A DNA stretch of 64,000 nt. Origin: Oopsacas minuta (taxonomy: Eukaryota > Porifera > Hexactinellida > Lyssacinosida > Leucopsacidae). The stretch lies in the NCBI GenBank assembly GCA_024704765.1, contig JAKMXF010000298.1, forward strand, positions 62,001-126,000. The letters run 5' to 3'. The notes beneath the pieces were generated by a model, which searched no databases, had not been told where the DNA came from, and was given only the letters and a program-made list of their open reading frames with translations. Position 1 is the stretch's first letter, and every line of letters begins with the position of its first letter. The translations under genes and the position numbers were made by a program. Shown here piece by piece: positions 43,068 to 53,619 of this stretch.

Positions 43068-46000
43068 TTAATAGTTGTCTTGAGGAGAAGATAGATTTTG
43101 TAGGTTAGTTTTCAATAATGTTAGTTCATCTCTCATTCTGTTACAAATAGAACTTAAGCTCTCTTTCCTATAAATAGCTATCTCAGAGAACTTAGACATA
43201 CTGACTAACATCTCTCTATCTCTCGAACTAGCTGTCTTCTCTAACTCCTGGTCTTCTCTCCAGTCTATATGTAGCTTACTTTGATACTGGTTCATCTCTT
43301 CTAAAAGTAAGCTACGTACCTCTTCTCGTTTTGAGACTAAATCTAGCATGTTTGATTGATCATTTGACAACTTGTCAATTGTCTGTTTGAAGTGATCGTT
43401 TTGCATCTCAACCACTCTTACCTTATTCGTAGCTTCCCAAAGAGACTTTTCTAACTCAATCGCTTCTTTTGAATACTCTTTAATAAGATCCCTGGTGTTT
43501 GCTCTTTTAGTGAGAATCTCAATCTTGAGATTTTCCTGCATACATCTTAATGCATTTGTTTCACTAGTCATTCGTAGTATTCTCTCATTCAGACCTGATT
43601 TCTGAGTCTTCAGCTCTATTACCTAAATACCAAGCAATTACTACAGATTAACCATGGATAACAGCATATCCGTCCTACCTTGTCTTGCACTAATTTGTAT
43701 TGCTCGCTAGCAGCCCTCAATTCTTCCATTACCTCATTCAGTTTGTCCTCTTGCTCTATTCTATCTGGTTCAATGAGTGCTAATTCAGTATTAATATCTC
43801 TAATAGAACTCTTCAATACTTCAATATCATGTGTATCTTTATCCTCAATTATTCTAAACTCACTACTCTCTGTGTCTAACTCAGATTGTAGATGAGTAAG
43901 GAGATTCATATGTTCAGATATTTTCTCTTGTAATACAATCATTTCTTTTGTATATTTTGATTGATCTTCTTGTGCAGTAGACATACGTTCATTACTGCTT
44001 GCAGAAAAGTCAGTCTCTTCCTTCTTTTTAGTTTGAAACTTAGTCTGTAGAGTTTGTAGCTGTATTTCAACATTATGTCTCTCTTCTGCACGTTTCTCTA
44101 ACTGATCTTTAGTAGCAATTATCTTATCTTTGAGATAGGTTATTCCAGCTGAATGACTCCCCTACGATGCATTAGTAATAATTATTAATTACAAAGTTAC
44201 AACTATTATAATAAAATGCTAATAATGAAACGTTTCCATATTGACCAGCCACTAAACGATTTTCCAATTAAGTAAACCTGTGTGAAGACTATTGGCTATT
44301 CTTAGATATCAGTTAAATTGTCATTATGGATATTTTCCATTTTATTTTCTAGATAAAATATTTACTTCTAAGTTTTCGTATCTCTTCTCAAGATCCTTAT
44401 TCTCTTGTCTTAGTCTCGTAGCCTCGTCTGCTTCGGAAAGTAGAGACCTCTTAGACCTCTTCTCAACATCTTTTACAACAGATAGTTCATTAAATACAGA
44501 TTTGCTTGCTCTCTCTAAAGCTCTCACTTCCTTTTCTAACTTCTTTTTAGTTGTTCTCAGCAGTTCATTGTTGATATCTACTTTCTCTATTTCTTCACGC
44601 AGAGTAGCTATATCCACCTGTAAATACACATTAACCATATAAGGACAACTATTGTCATATAATTATATTTACTTTACCTCGTATTTCTCACTCTTCTCAT
44701 TCATTTCCTTCCTAGCTGCAGCTTTCTTAGCCTTCATTTCAGGTATTTTGACAGTATAACCTTGTAGCAATAGAGAATTAGTCTCACTTTCATTATCAAG
44801 GCTAGCAAGATTGGATCTGCAATGAGAAAGATTGTCTTCAGATTTCTTGAGTTTACGCTTCTCAGTATTAAGGTCAATCTCGCTATCTTTAAGCTCATCC
44901 TTAACTAGATACAAATCACGTTCTCCTACTGCATTTGACTTTCGCAGTATATTTCTCTTTTCTATTGTTTCTAATACCACAGCAGTTAAATTCTCTTTCA
45001 GAATTCTATGTTTTTCAATATCTGTCTTCAATTCATCCTTTAGCTGAGTAATACGAAATTCCAGCTCAGAGATTTCTTTGTTAATGTCCTCCAAACTCTC
45101 TTTCGCTTCGTTCAATGATATCTGTATCTCAGCCCTAATCAAGGAGAATTATACTATAATTTGCTTATAATAGAAAATTTTCATAAATTATTTCAATACA
45201 AAAATCACATAGGAATTGCCTCATCAATGACTTCATCTTGCGAGAATGAACTAATTTATAAAAGTACAATTATAGGAGATATTAAGCTTCCAACCAAACG
45301 AGCATTTAATTGGAAGGAAGACCGTTAGGCACACAGATATGGCATCAAAGATGTCAGTTTAGAGATTGGCTTCATTCACTAATATAATAAATAAAGCAAA
45401 TAGCGCAGAATCAATACAGTAACTAACATGTGGAAGTATATTTTGGTATCAATCATATTGACTTTATGTATAACCAGCAATGCATTGCCTACAATAAAGC
45501 AGAATAATGAACTGATAGAAGATGAGGGTGGGAAGATCATCAAGTATACAGAGGAGCTGCTGAAGCTCTGGGTAGAATGGGAGGAATGGAAACATGAACA
45601 TTCTAAAGTATACCAGGATAACAAGGAGAATGAGCATAGATACCAAATATGGTTACAAAACAAGAATAAAATCAACACACACAACTCTGATAAAACAAAA
45701 TCACATAAATTAGGAATGAATACGTTTGGAGATTTAACACATGAAGAATTCAAAAGTATGTATCTATCGAAATCACATTATAAACTACAAAGAAATGGAA
45801 TCAAGTTCTTACCACCCCTGGGATTAAGTGACTTAGCTGATGCTGTCAATTGGACATCAGAAGGGTACGTGACACCTGTTAAAAGCCAAGGACAGTGCGG
45901 TTCATGTTGGGCATTCAGTACAACCGGTGCTTTAGAGGGACAACATTTCCGATCTACTGGTGAACTTATTTCTATGTCAGAGCAGAATCTTCTTGATTGC

Positions 46001-47307
46001 TCATCTAAATACGGGAACCAGGGATGCTCGGGAGGATTAATGGATTACGCTTTTGAGTACATTAAAGATAACGGTGGTATTGATTCAGAGGATAGCTATC
46101 CTTATGAGGGAGTAGAAAATGAATGTAGATACCGGAAGGAAGAATCTGTTGCTACGCTATCAAGCTATGTAGATATACCCAGTGGAGATGAATACACGTT
46201 ACAGCTAGCAATAGCAAGTCAAGGTCCTGTCTCATTGGCAATAGACGCTTCTCAATCCTCATTCCAATTCTATCGTAGTGGAGTGTATGTAGACAAAAAT
46301 TGCAGTAATAAAGAACTTGACCATGGAGTTCTGGGAGTAGGATATGGTGTCGAAGGGGATCTGGATTATTGGCTGGTTAAAAACAGCTGGGGAACTATAT
46401 GGGGAGACCAGGGATATATAAAAATGCTACGTAACGGTGATAACCAATGTGGAGTCGCGACAGTGGCTAGTTACCCTTTAGTATAACTCAATCTATATAA
46501 TTGTAACAATATTTGCAAGTGTTTCTCTATAAAATACATTCATGGTATATTTTGTATATTTTCTAATTATTAAAATTGATTGTGGATAATAGTTAGAATT
46601 TTAGATAGAAGAAGCGCCAATGTTTGCATTTAGTTCAAAGGCTAATTCAATGCATTCATACACTCATTGGTTTTCCTATATAACATGTAGTATTCAGGGA
46701 AATCAAATTCTCTCTAAGACAATAGACAATCTGCTCTAAACAATTGAAAGTAGTAAGAATGTTAGATATCATAATTAGAAACAATTTTAACTACAAACCT
46801 CATTGTCAACATTTCATTCAGATAGTCAATAGCAGAATCGTATTGTTTCTGTAGAGTTTTCATAGTAGGTATCAGAACGGATGTATGTAGATCAGTGATT
46901 TCTTGTTCTTTCTTCAATCTCTCCATTTCCTCTTCCATAGCTACGAGTTTATTCTGTAGATCATCTATCAGTGCTTTGTTAGACATCCTTGCAGACATAA
47001 CAACCTGCAGTATTTCCGTTTGAATGGCAGTTGGCATGTTGTCGAACTTGTATCTAAGTGCACTGCATCGAATTGTCTCAGATTCTAGAGTTTCATGAGC
47101 TTTCTGACATTGTCTGTCAATATCTGACAGTTTTGACGTTAATTTTTTGATGATAGGAATAGCATCTGATATCGAGTGATTGGGAAATAAATTTTCACTC
47201 TGTACTAGTAACTCTTTAGTACGTAATATCTCTGTAGATTCTACTTGAATTCTCTGCTGTTCAGCTTTACAAACATCAATCGTTTGCTTATCTAATGAAA
47301 GCGCCAT
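43068..47307 (-). CDS. Long coiled-coil protein, CCDC175-like, host of nested cathepsin gene
   Basis: Five exons join in frame: 47307-46799, 45134-44678, 44617-44366, 44161-43679 and 43622-43068, giving 751 residues. Nearly the whole length is heptad-rich coiled coil with Lys/Glu/Leu composition and no enzymatic motif. The N-terminal pattern ([39 protein letters not shown]) and the length (human CCDC175 about 790) resemble CCDC175, but coiled coils align easily, so the assignment is tentative. It may be a cytoskeletal or ciliary structural protein. Intron 1 (45135-46798) is 1.66 kb and contains cathepsin L on the opposite strand; the other introns are about 55-205 nt. Confidence 0.6.
45428..46486 (+). 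CDS. Cathepsin L-type cysteine protease, nested antisense
   Basis: An intronless 352-residue preproenzyme. The signal peptide (about residues 1-19) is followed by an I29 inhibitor prodomain ([30 protein letters not shown]) and the papain-fold core. The active-site residues are all present: Gln in [14 protein letters not shown] with the catalytic Cys, His in [12 protein letters not shown], and Asn in [13 protein letters not shown]. The mature enzyme should start near residue 140. It is lysosomal or secreted. The nucleophile is Cys, so this is not a silicatein (sponge silica enzymes of the same family have Ser). It lies inside intron 1 of the coiled-coil gene, on the opposite strand. Confidence 0.95.
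   Translation: MWKYILVSIILTLCITSNALPTIKQNNELIEDEGGKIIKYTEELLKLWVEWEEWKHEHSKVYQDNKENEHRYQIWLQNKNKINTHNSDKTKSHKLGMNTFGDLTHEEFKSMYLSKSHYKLQRNGIKFLPPLGLSDLADAVNWTSEGYVTPVKSQGQCGSCWAFSTTGALEGQHFRSTGELISMSEQNLLDCSSKYGNQGCSGGLMDYAFEYIKDNGGIDSEDSYPYEGVENECRYRKEESVATLSSYVDIPSGDEYTLQLAIASQGPVSLAIDASQSSFQFYRSGVYVDKNCSNKELDHGVLGVGYGVEGDLDYWLVKNSWGTIWGDQGYIKMLRNGDNQCGVATVASYPLV
46487..46798. other. Region between cathepsin L stop and coiled-coil exon 1
   Basis: 312 bases of intron DNA. Contains the cathepsin 3' end; AT-rich with T-runs that could serve as 3' processing signals. No ORF or repeat recognised. Confidence 0.5.
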
Positions 47308-47595
47308 GTGTCTATTTGCTAGGAGATGTGACTATCTTCCTATTTCTTATCAAATTAAGAGTTTGCTTTGCTAGAGCAATGTCTTTACGGAAAATATATC
47401 GTGATGTGTATTTGTATCTGTTTTTTACACCAATAACCTCCTTGGGAGTTACAACTGGCATATAGGATTAATTGCTAGGATAATATAAATACAGTAGAAC
47501 TAGGATAAGACTTACCCCCCTCAGTACGTACCAACCGAATTCAACTGTACATGAAACATTAAATAGATAAGAGTTCTGTGGGTATAAACTAAATT

Positions 47596-48612
47596 TCAGT
47601 CTAAACCTTCTAATCTATTACAACATAAAGATGGTAGAACATTCCAATTATAAATATAACCAGGAACTGTATTGAATTCCTCGCTACATATATTACCTGT
47701 CAATAGATACAGTTTGTATTTTTCTCGCATGCTGTTAGGGGTTTCCTTATGAGTTATGATATAATTATCTGTACAGCCTCTAGATTCGGATTCAGTATTA
47801 AATCTGTTATCATGTTTTCTTGTGATAGCTAGTGTACTAAGCCAAGCACCGATTGTAATATCCTCATTATTATACTGCTTAAGATAGTTTGAATTAGCAA
47901 CAATATAATGCACAAGATCAGAACTTAGAATGTAACCACCACCAAATGCAAATGGTAAATATTTATCACAAATATTCCATTCATGTTCAGCCCATTTACC
48001 AGAACGTTTTACAGAGGCTCGTCCATAGAAATAGCCCCAATACAACCTGGAATGAGGTAAAGCTTCCTCTTTTATCGTTTCCAATAAATGGTCAACAAGT
48101 ACAAAACTATCATCATCACATTTCAACACGAAATCAGTCCTGATATTTTTATTCACCCATTTGAAACTCTCAACAACTTTAGCGGTGAGCATTTTATAGC
48201 TTTCTAAAATATTTCTCAATAAAATAATATCTTGAAATAACTCCAGTTCTTTCTCAACTTGTTCTTGAAGTTTCTGTTCATTATTATTTCCGATTACAAA
48301 CTTGTAATCAACATTAGCTAATTTTTTATGTTCATTTAGCCATGTTTCTCTTATAGCTTTTCTACGCTCAACATTTTCCCCAGCTGATAGAATAAGTATA
48401 AATACCGTGTATGGATTGTCTAGCGACATAACCCAATTCCTGATTTGTGTAGAAGGACACTTTTTGTTTTCATCTGTCATATAAACGTTATAAAAATTGA
48501 AAAGTAACTGGATGAATAAAACTACGATAGTGAGAGAGAGTATATGTGAAAATCTATAATTCTTCATTTCTAAAACACTGAGCAACAAATAAGAGCTAGA
48601 CATAAAGTTCAT
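47596..48612 (-). CDS. B3GALT6: Beta-1,3-galactosyltransferase, B3GALT6-like (GT31)
   Basis: An intronless 338-residue type II Golgi membrane protein: short cytoplasmic tail, a signal-anchor (about residues 20-40), then the GT31 catalytic domain. Motifs in order are RRKAIRETWL, the metal-binding KCDDDSFV, RLYWGYFYGR, PFAFGGGYILSSDLV, and EDITIGAWL, followed by HDNRFNTESESRGC and the C-terminal DWSAPPS-like NWNVLPSLCCN segment. These match B3GALT6, which adds the third sugar (second Gal) of the glycosaminoglycan linkage tetrasaccharide in the Golgi. The choice between the first ATG (48612) and the internal MKNYRF start (near residue 16) is not decided. Confidence 0.9.
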   Translation of the reverse strand: MNFMSSSYLLLSVLEMKNYRFSHILSLTIVVLFIQLLFNFYNVYMTDENKKCPSTQIRNWVMSLDNPYTVFILILSAGENVERRKAIRETWLNEHKKLANVDYKFVIGNNNEQKLQEQVEKELELFQDIILLRNILESYKMLTAKVVESFKWVNKNIRTDFVLKCDDDSFVLVDHLLETIKEEALPHSRLYWGYFYGRASVKRSGKWAEHEWNICDKYLPFAFGGGYILSSDLVHYIVANSNYLKQYNNEDITIGAWLSTLAITRKHDNRFNTESESRGCTDNYIITHKETPNSMREKYKLYLLTGNICSEEFNTVPGYIYNWNVLPSLCCNRLEGLD

Positions 48613-48692
48613 CCCTCCGCCCGCCGGTTATTAGAAATTATAAGTGTATATGCATTTTAATATACTTGTTAACAGCTATTATTATCAGTTGA

Positions 48693-49250
48693 TTACGTTA
48701 TAATTTCATTCTCCATTTCTACAGGTTTATAATTAGTTTCCATATTACTACTCTCCTCTCTAGCTTCAGTATGACTTGTTGTTATAGAACGTATCTGTTT
48801 ATACCAATCCATTCTCCGATTCTCGAGTGTTCTTGGTTTTCTCCTGACTACCTTTAAAGTTCGTATTTTACTTCCTTGTGTGTTTGTTGCTGGCTTAAAT
48901 TTAGAGTATCTTCTTGAAATTGTATTTCTGGTGCTTTTCAACATAGATTGTATCACTGAATTGAGTAATATTTGAGATACAGCTTCCCCCTGATTAGATT
49001 CTATGTTGGAACCTGCTCTCTGGAATAATTCCATGTATTTATCACAAGTTTGCATAATCTCATTCTCAAACTGTGTGGATAATAATGATTTCAATAGCTC
49101 TATTGCTTCTAGAGTTTCACTATTATTTGTTGTAGAAGTTGATGTATTCGTGTTGTTGTTGTTGTTTATTAGTTTGTTGTGAGGCTTAGATCTCTTGTTG
49201 AACAACAATCTGGTATAGTCTAGCTGTGGAGAAGAGTTATCAGGCTCCAT
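48693..49250 (-). CDS. DNTTIP1-like protein (dimerisation domain only)
   Basis: A single-exon 185-residue protein. Residues about 45-110 (LKSLLSTQFENEIMQTCDKYMELFQRAGSNIE) resemble the N-terminal dimerisation domain of DNTTIP1, a subunit of the MiDAC histone deacetylase complex. The following part is a basic, Arg-rich segment (IRTLKVVRRKPRTLENRR) and an acidic tail. The C-terminal SKI/SNO/DAC-like domain of DNTTIP1 is missing, as human DNTTIP1 is about 330 residues. It could be a short paralogue, an orthologue with a lost domain, or a distinct HDAC partner. Start separated by 114 bp from the MED7 start (divergent pair). Confidence 0.45.
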   Translation of the reverse strand: MEPDNSSPQLDYTRLLFNKRSKPHNKLINNNNNTNTSTSTTNNSETLEAIELLKSLLSTQFENEIMQTCDKYMELFQRAGSNIESNQGEAVSQILLNSVIQSMLKSTRNTISRRYSKFKPATNTQGSKIRTLKVVRRKPRTLENRRMDWYKQIRSITTSHTEAREESSNMETNYKPVEMENEIIT

Positions 49251-49364
49251 TTATGTAGATTATTCTAAATACACAAAAATGACAAAACCTGATAAAAATA
49301 CTTTGTGTGTAATTTGAATCGTTATATATATATATATGCACAATAATTATAGCATAATTAGAAA
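49251..49364. promoter_or_regulatory. Bidirectional promoter of DNTTIP1-like and MED7 genes
   Basis: Only 114 bases separate the divergent start codons. A TATATATATATATATG run at 49323-49338 lies about 30-40 bases before the MED7 ATG and may act as a TATA element. Regulation is therefore probably shared. Confidence 0.55.
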
Positions 49365-50262
49365 ATGGCAGAAAAATCAGAGGGTGTATCAACCTATCCG
49401 TTACCCCCAATGAAGTATTATAAAATTTTTACAGATGAGAATATAGCCAGGGGACATGTACCCGAGGCTCCACCCCTCCCTACAGGAGAGTACCTTGTAT
49501 TCGGACTACCTTACCACGTAAACGATCCCCTTATAAGACCCTTAGAAGATCAGAACATAACCAGATTGTATAAGATAGGTGACGAGACTACTCGTGTAGA
49601 AGAAATGAAGAAATTGAATAAAAGCATTCTTCTAACATTTCTAGACCTGTTACATATCTTATCTAATAACCCTACTTCTCCTGATAGAATAGCTCGTATT
49701 GAACATCTACAGGTATGTATACCTTCTTTACAAATATGTACAGCGGATACTGGTTATAAGAATACCCTTGGGAGTAGCGATACATGTTCTTATAACCAGC
49801 ATAATATACAGGAAAATATGAGAACCATTTTCTAGAGGATGGTGCTTATAACCGGCATACATGTACTTTAAAATTAATTCATAATTATTGTAGCTATTAT
49901 TCATTAATCTCCATCACTTGGTGAATGAGTTTAGACCGCATCAAGCTAGAGAAACAATCAGAACAGTTATTGAACATCAATCTAAGCAAAAATTAGAAGC
50001 AGAAAAGAACATACAGATTGCTCTAGAAAAGTCTAAGAACACACTCAGCTATTGTCAGGACAAATTGAATCAGTGTTTAGCTTCCAGACCCCAATACAGC
50101 ACTGTACCCCATAGTATAATTCCAGTGACCTCACATGAAGACACGAGATACGAAGCTAATCCTACCATGCAAGATTTCAGTACAGAGAGACAACTGCATG
50201 ATGAGATGGTCACCTTATCTTCTCATTTAGAAGGCATTATCCAGCAATCTGGTGTGATTTAA
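49365..50262 (+). CDS. MED7: Mediator complex subunit 7
   Basis: Two exons (49365-49712 and 49894-50262) join in phase 0 to give 238 residues. The N-terminus (YPLPPMKYYKIFTDENI), the middle (LIRPLEDQNITRLY; LNKSILLTFLDLLHIL) and the exon-2 core (LLFINLHHLVNEFRPHQARET) are the conserved MED7 signatures, followed by the coiled-coil C-terminus. MED7 forms a heterodimer with MED21 that links the middle and head modules of Mediator during RNA polymerase II transcription. The single intron (181 nt) contains a repeat element. Confidence 0.95.
49739..49865. mobile_element. MITE-like element, copy B1, in MED7 intron
   Basis: About 127 bases with imperfect inverted ends: TACAGCGGATACTGGTTATA at left and TATAACCGGCATACATGTA at right. 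The inner part shares a long segment with copy B2 upstream of GBF1. No ORF, so non-autonomous; family not assigned. Confidence 0.6.
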
Positions 50263-50354
50263 TATAACCGTATGATATGAGCTAATATGTATTGATATAC
50301 TATTACTTATACCCAATTCTTATTAATCTCATTATCTCTTGTTAAGTTAGCTAT

Positions 50355-51779
50355 ATGGATGTTCTACGAGCTTACGATCCTGCTAAATTTGTCGTAAATG
50401 CAGTTGGGATAAATGAAACTTCCGCGAGGATATTCATATCTATATCAGTAGCCTTTTTACTATCTTTCCTGTACAGACCAATTATATCAAAACAACCTTC
50501 TATTCCACAACATATTATAAATGCAGTTATAGGATCCAGTTTATTGTACTACTGCTTTGGGAATGAAGTTCTCCACTTGGTATTCGATGTAGTTATCGTG
50601 ATATTTATACTGAAGACGATTGGAGGTACATTTATAAGTCTTATTTCTACCTGGATAATTGTGTTCGGACATCTCTTATACGGGTACTATAACATTATAA
50701 CATCAAATAATGTAGCTAGACTAGACTGGACTATACCCGGATGTGTTCTATGTCTGAAACTAATCGGTTTGATATCAGATCTATACGATACTGTCCAGGC
50801 AAATAAGAGAGGAGAGACAAATCCAAAGAAAATTCCTCTAAAATCAAATAGGATAGGGGTATTCGAGGTAATTGGGTATTCTACTTGCTTCACTACATGC
50901 ATAGTTAGTCCTGTTATTAGCTTCCAAAGATATGTAGATTTTAGCAATGGGACATTATTCGACACAGAAACTATACCTAATAGTATGGGATATGGGATTA
51001 TGCGGTTTTCAATAGGTCTCCTATTTGTATCTATCTATTCGTTACTCCTACCGTATGTGCCAATTGATTATTTCGCAAGTGCTGAATTCGTTGCAAAGCC
51101 TTTCGTATATAAATTCTTCCTAGCAGCTCTGAGATATAAAGTAATTTTCAAGCAATACTCATCTATTTGGCTTTTGAGTGAAGGAGCATGTGTAGTAACA
51201 GGTCTCTCATATAAGGGCAAGAACAAAGACGGTTCTATTGACTGGTCTGGTTGTGCAGGAATACACGTTATTGAGTTAGAAACAGCTATATACATGCAGC
51301 AGATAATAAACTCATTTAATCTTACTACAAACGAATGGGTACTACAGCATGTTTACAAGAAATGTAGATTCTTAAACTCTAAAATAGCTTCTCAATCAAT
51401 ATCGCTATTATTCCTGGCTGCTTTCCATGGATTTCTACCGGGATATTTCATATGTTTCGCACACGAGATAATCGTTGTAATTGTGGAGAAACAGTTTATG
51501 GATTACGGTACAATGAAGTTAGGTCCGTTTTCTAGCTGGCCTCTAATCCTCAGAATCATTTCTATTCCATTCTTATTTCTCTATCAATTGTTTGGTATGA
51601 CATTAACAGTAGGAGTATTCCAGTTACTGACACTAGAGAGATGTCTTACCTTCATGGGAGCTCTCCATTACTACACTATATATGCGTATATTATCCTGGT
51701 GCCGATTGGTAAGTATCTTGAAATACAAGTGAAGAAGGAAAAGAAACAAAATCTGACTGAGCGAGAAAAGCACGAGTAA
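50355..51779 (+). CDS. LPCAT3/MBOAT5-like membrane O-acyltransferase, copy 1
   Basis: A single-exon 474-residue MBOAT protein with about ten membrane segments. The catalytic Asn and His regions are FNLTTNEWVLQHVYKK and LLFLAAFHGFLPGYF; the fold and FNVNTN/WHG spacing match LPCAT3, an ER lysophosphatidylcholine acyltransferase that inserts polyunsaturated chains in the Lands cycle. In this copy the motif is FHG rather than WHG, a modest change beside the catalytic His. A basic C-terminal tail may carry an ER-retrieval signal (KKEKKQ region). It stands head to tail with copy 2. Confidence 0.9.
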   Translation: MDVLRAYDPAKFVVNAVGINETSARIFISISVAFLLSFLYRPIISKQPSIPQHIINAVIGSSLLYYCFGNEVLHLVFDVVIVIFILKTIGGTFISLISTWIIVFGHLLYGYYNIITSNNVARLDWTIPGCVLCLKLIGLISDLYDTVQANKRGETNPKKIPLKSNRIGVFEVIGYSTCFTTCIVSPVISFQRYVDFSNGTLFDTETIPNSMGYGIMRFSIGLLFVSIYSLLLPYVPIDYFASAEFVAKPFVYKFFLAALRYKVIFKQYSSIWLLSEGACVVTGLSYKGKNKDGSIDWSGCAGIHVIELETAIYMQQIINSFNLTTNEWVLQHVYKKCRFLNSKIASQSISLLFLAAFHGFLPGYFICFAHEIIVVIVEKQFMDYGTMKLGPFSSWPLILRIISIPFLFLYQLFGMTLTVGVFQLLTLERCLTFMGALHYYTIYAYIILVPIGKYLEIQVKKEKKQNLTEREKHE

Positions 51780-51894
51780 TAGATCAGACGATAGGTAGGA
51801 ACTGATTTACATAATTTTATGAATTACAATTTTGAATCATTCTTTGTTACCTTTCATTATGCTATAATTCTTATTATAATGTTGTATTGATATA

Positions 51895-52059
51895 CATTCA
51901 ACTCTCCTGTTATATCGAAGCTCAAGGGATGGCGATAATTACCTAGATATAAGCAGATTTCCATATGACCGATGAAATATACGGATATCTGTATTAGTAC
52001 AATTTCAGGCTTCGATATAAGCGGGTATTTCTATATATCGATATGATGGAGGTTGACCG
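51895..52059. mobile_element. MITE-like element, copy A3, between the two LPCAT3-like genes
   Basis: About 165 bases with inverted ends (CATTCAACTCTCCTGTTATA left; CGATATGATGGAGGTTGACCG right), flanked by TA on both sides. Shares ends with copies A1 and A2; GAAGCTCAAGG follows the left end in A2 and A3. No ORF. Confidence 0.72.
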
Positions 52060-52089
52060 TACTAATATCTCCAAATATTTGTAAATAGC

Positions 52090-53502
52090 ATGGATACTCT
52101 AGTATCCGCAATGAATATGATGGACCTAGCTATTCCATTCGCTAGAATATTAAATATAGAAGATATCCCTGCTCGTATAATCATAACTCTTCTAACTAAC
52201 ATACTAATATCTGCTCTATTCACTAATCTTATACAGAAAACATCAATAAATGCGCAACACTATTTCAACGGATTAATCGGGGTAATAGCAATGTATTATT
52301 GCTTCGGTACACAGATATGGCATGTAGTGATTGATGCCATATTATTCACTGCACTAATCAAGACATTAGGTGGACAGCTGAGTACTGTGATTATTACTTG
52401 GATAACAGTATTGCCACATCTTCTATACGGCTACTATCATATAGTTATGTCTGGGATAGAGGCACGTACAATCTACTGGACAATGCCACACTGTGTTTTA
52501 ACACTCAAACTTTTGGGCCTTTCAATCGATTTGTTCAGTACGAGACAAGTTAAATCTAAGCAAAATAGCTTAGAAAAAGCGCCTTTAGAAACTGAAAATA
52601 TATCAATCTTAGAAGTGTTTGGTTTCGTATTTTTCTATCCTACATCCTTAGTCGGCCCTCAAGTACAATTCCGTCGTTATAAAGATTTCGTAGATGGCAA
52701 GCTCTATGAAAGAGATAGAATCAAAAGAAATATTCCTTACGGTATCAATAGATTTATAGCTGGAATAGTTGCTGGTCTGTTCTTTTCAATTTTAGTACCC
52801 TACGTTCCAATCAACCATCTGGTCTCTAAGGAATTCGCTTCATCTACCTTGCTGTATAAGCTCAGCTATACAGCTCTAAGACATTTCATAGCATTAAAAC
52901 AGTACTATACGGTATGGCTATTCTGCGAGGCTGCCTGTGTATTCACAGGGGTATCATACAAATCAGAAGACAAAGAAGGAAGTGTGGATTGGTCTTCTTG
53001 TGCTGGAGTGAAATTGATTCCATTAGAGACGGCATATAACACACAAATGGTTGTAGAATCATTCAATGTAACTACGAATGAATGGGCAATGCAATACGTA
53101 TATAAGCGATTTAAATTTCTAAATAACAAACTACTTTCCCAACTCATAACATTACTATTCATTTCATTATGGCATGGTTTCTATGTAGGATACTATTTAT
53201 GCTCTTTCTGGCAGATTCCTATCCTACTGTTAGAGAAAATCGTTACCCCTTTATTACTTCTATCAAAACAACCTAAACATGCACGCTATATAGCTTATGC
53301 ATTAGGGGTAATCTATCGTTATCATACAGTGTCAATTCCATTCACATTCTTCCAATTACTAACATGGGAGAGATGCTGGGCATTCTCAAGTGCGATTCAA
53401 CATTGTCTATTCATTGAGTATGCAATTGCTATACCAATATTCATCGTGCTAACCTCTATGAGACGCAAACCAAAAAAGAGAGCCGAAAATTCCACCGATT
53501 AA
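52090..53502 (+). CDS. LPCAT3/MBOAT5-like membrane O-acyltransferase, copy 2
   Basis: A single-exon 470-residue paralogue with the same layout. The catalytic Asn region FNVTTNEWAMQYVYKR and the His region LWHGFYVGYYLCSFW are closer to the family consensus (WHG) than in copy 1. The two copies are similar throughout but clearly diverged, so the duplication is old. Predicted ER membrane acyltransferase of lysophospholipids. The stop is 117 bp from the end of the convergent FANCI gene. Confidence 0.9.
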   Translation: MDTLVSAMNMMDLAIPFARILNIEDIPARIIITLLTNILISALFTNLIQKTSINAQHYFNGLIGVIAMYYCFGTQIWHVVIDAILFTALIKTLGGQLSTVIITWITVLPHLLYGYYHIVMSGIEARTIYWTMPHCVLTLKLLGLSIDLFSTRQVKSKQNSLEKAPLETENISILEVFGFVFFYPTSLVGPQVQFRRYKDFVDGKLYERDRIKRNIPYGINRFIAGIVAGLFFSILVPYVPINHLVSKEFASSTLLYKLSYTALRHFIALKQYYTVWLFCEAACVFTGVSYKSEDKEGSVDWSSCAGVKLIPLETAYNTQMVVESFNVTTNEWAMQYVYKRFKFLNNKLLSQLITLLFISLWHGFYVGYYLCSFWQIPILLLEKIVTPLLLLSKQPKHARYIAYALGVIYRYHTVSIPFTFFQLLTWERCWAFSSAIQHCLFIEYAIAIPIFIVLTSMRRKPKKRAENSTD

Positions 53503-53619
53503 GATTCGATCCTTTGAATTAACGAACTATTTAATAATTTTAGATTATTCTAAATATAATTAAAGTTTAATAAACATCGATTTATTAATTATAATAATCA
53601 AATCAAGTAGCAATATTAG
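53503..53619. terminator. Convergent polyadenylation region of LPCAT3-like copy 2 and FANCI
   Basis: 117 bases between tail-to-tail stops. AATAAA on the plus strand (53569-53574) and TTTATT (AATAAA on the minus strand, 53581-53586) lie side by side, so each gene can end within or just past its neighbour's signal. Confidence 0.6.

Noticed and set aside
45428-46486. Silicatein (sponge silica enzyme)
   Set aside because: The catalytic position is Cys in CGSCWAF; silicateins have Ser there.
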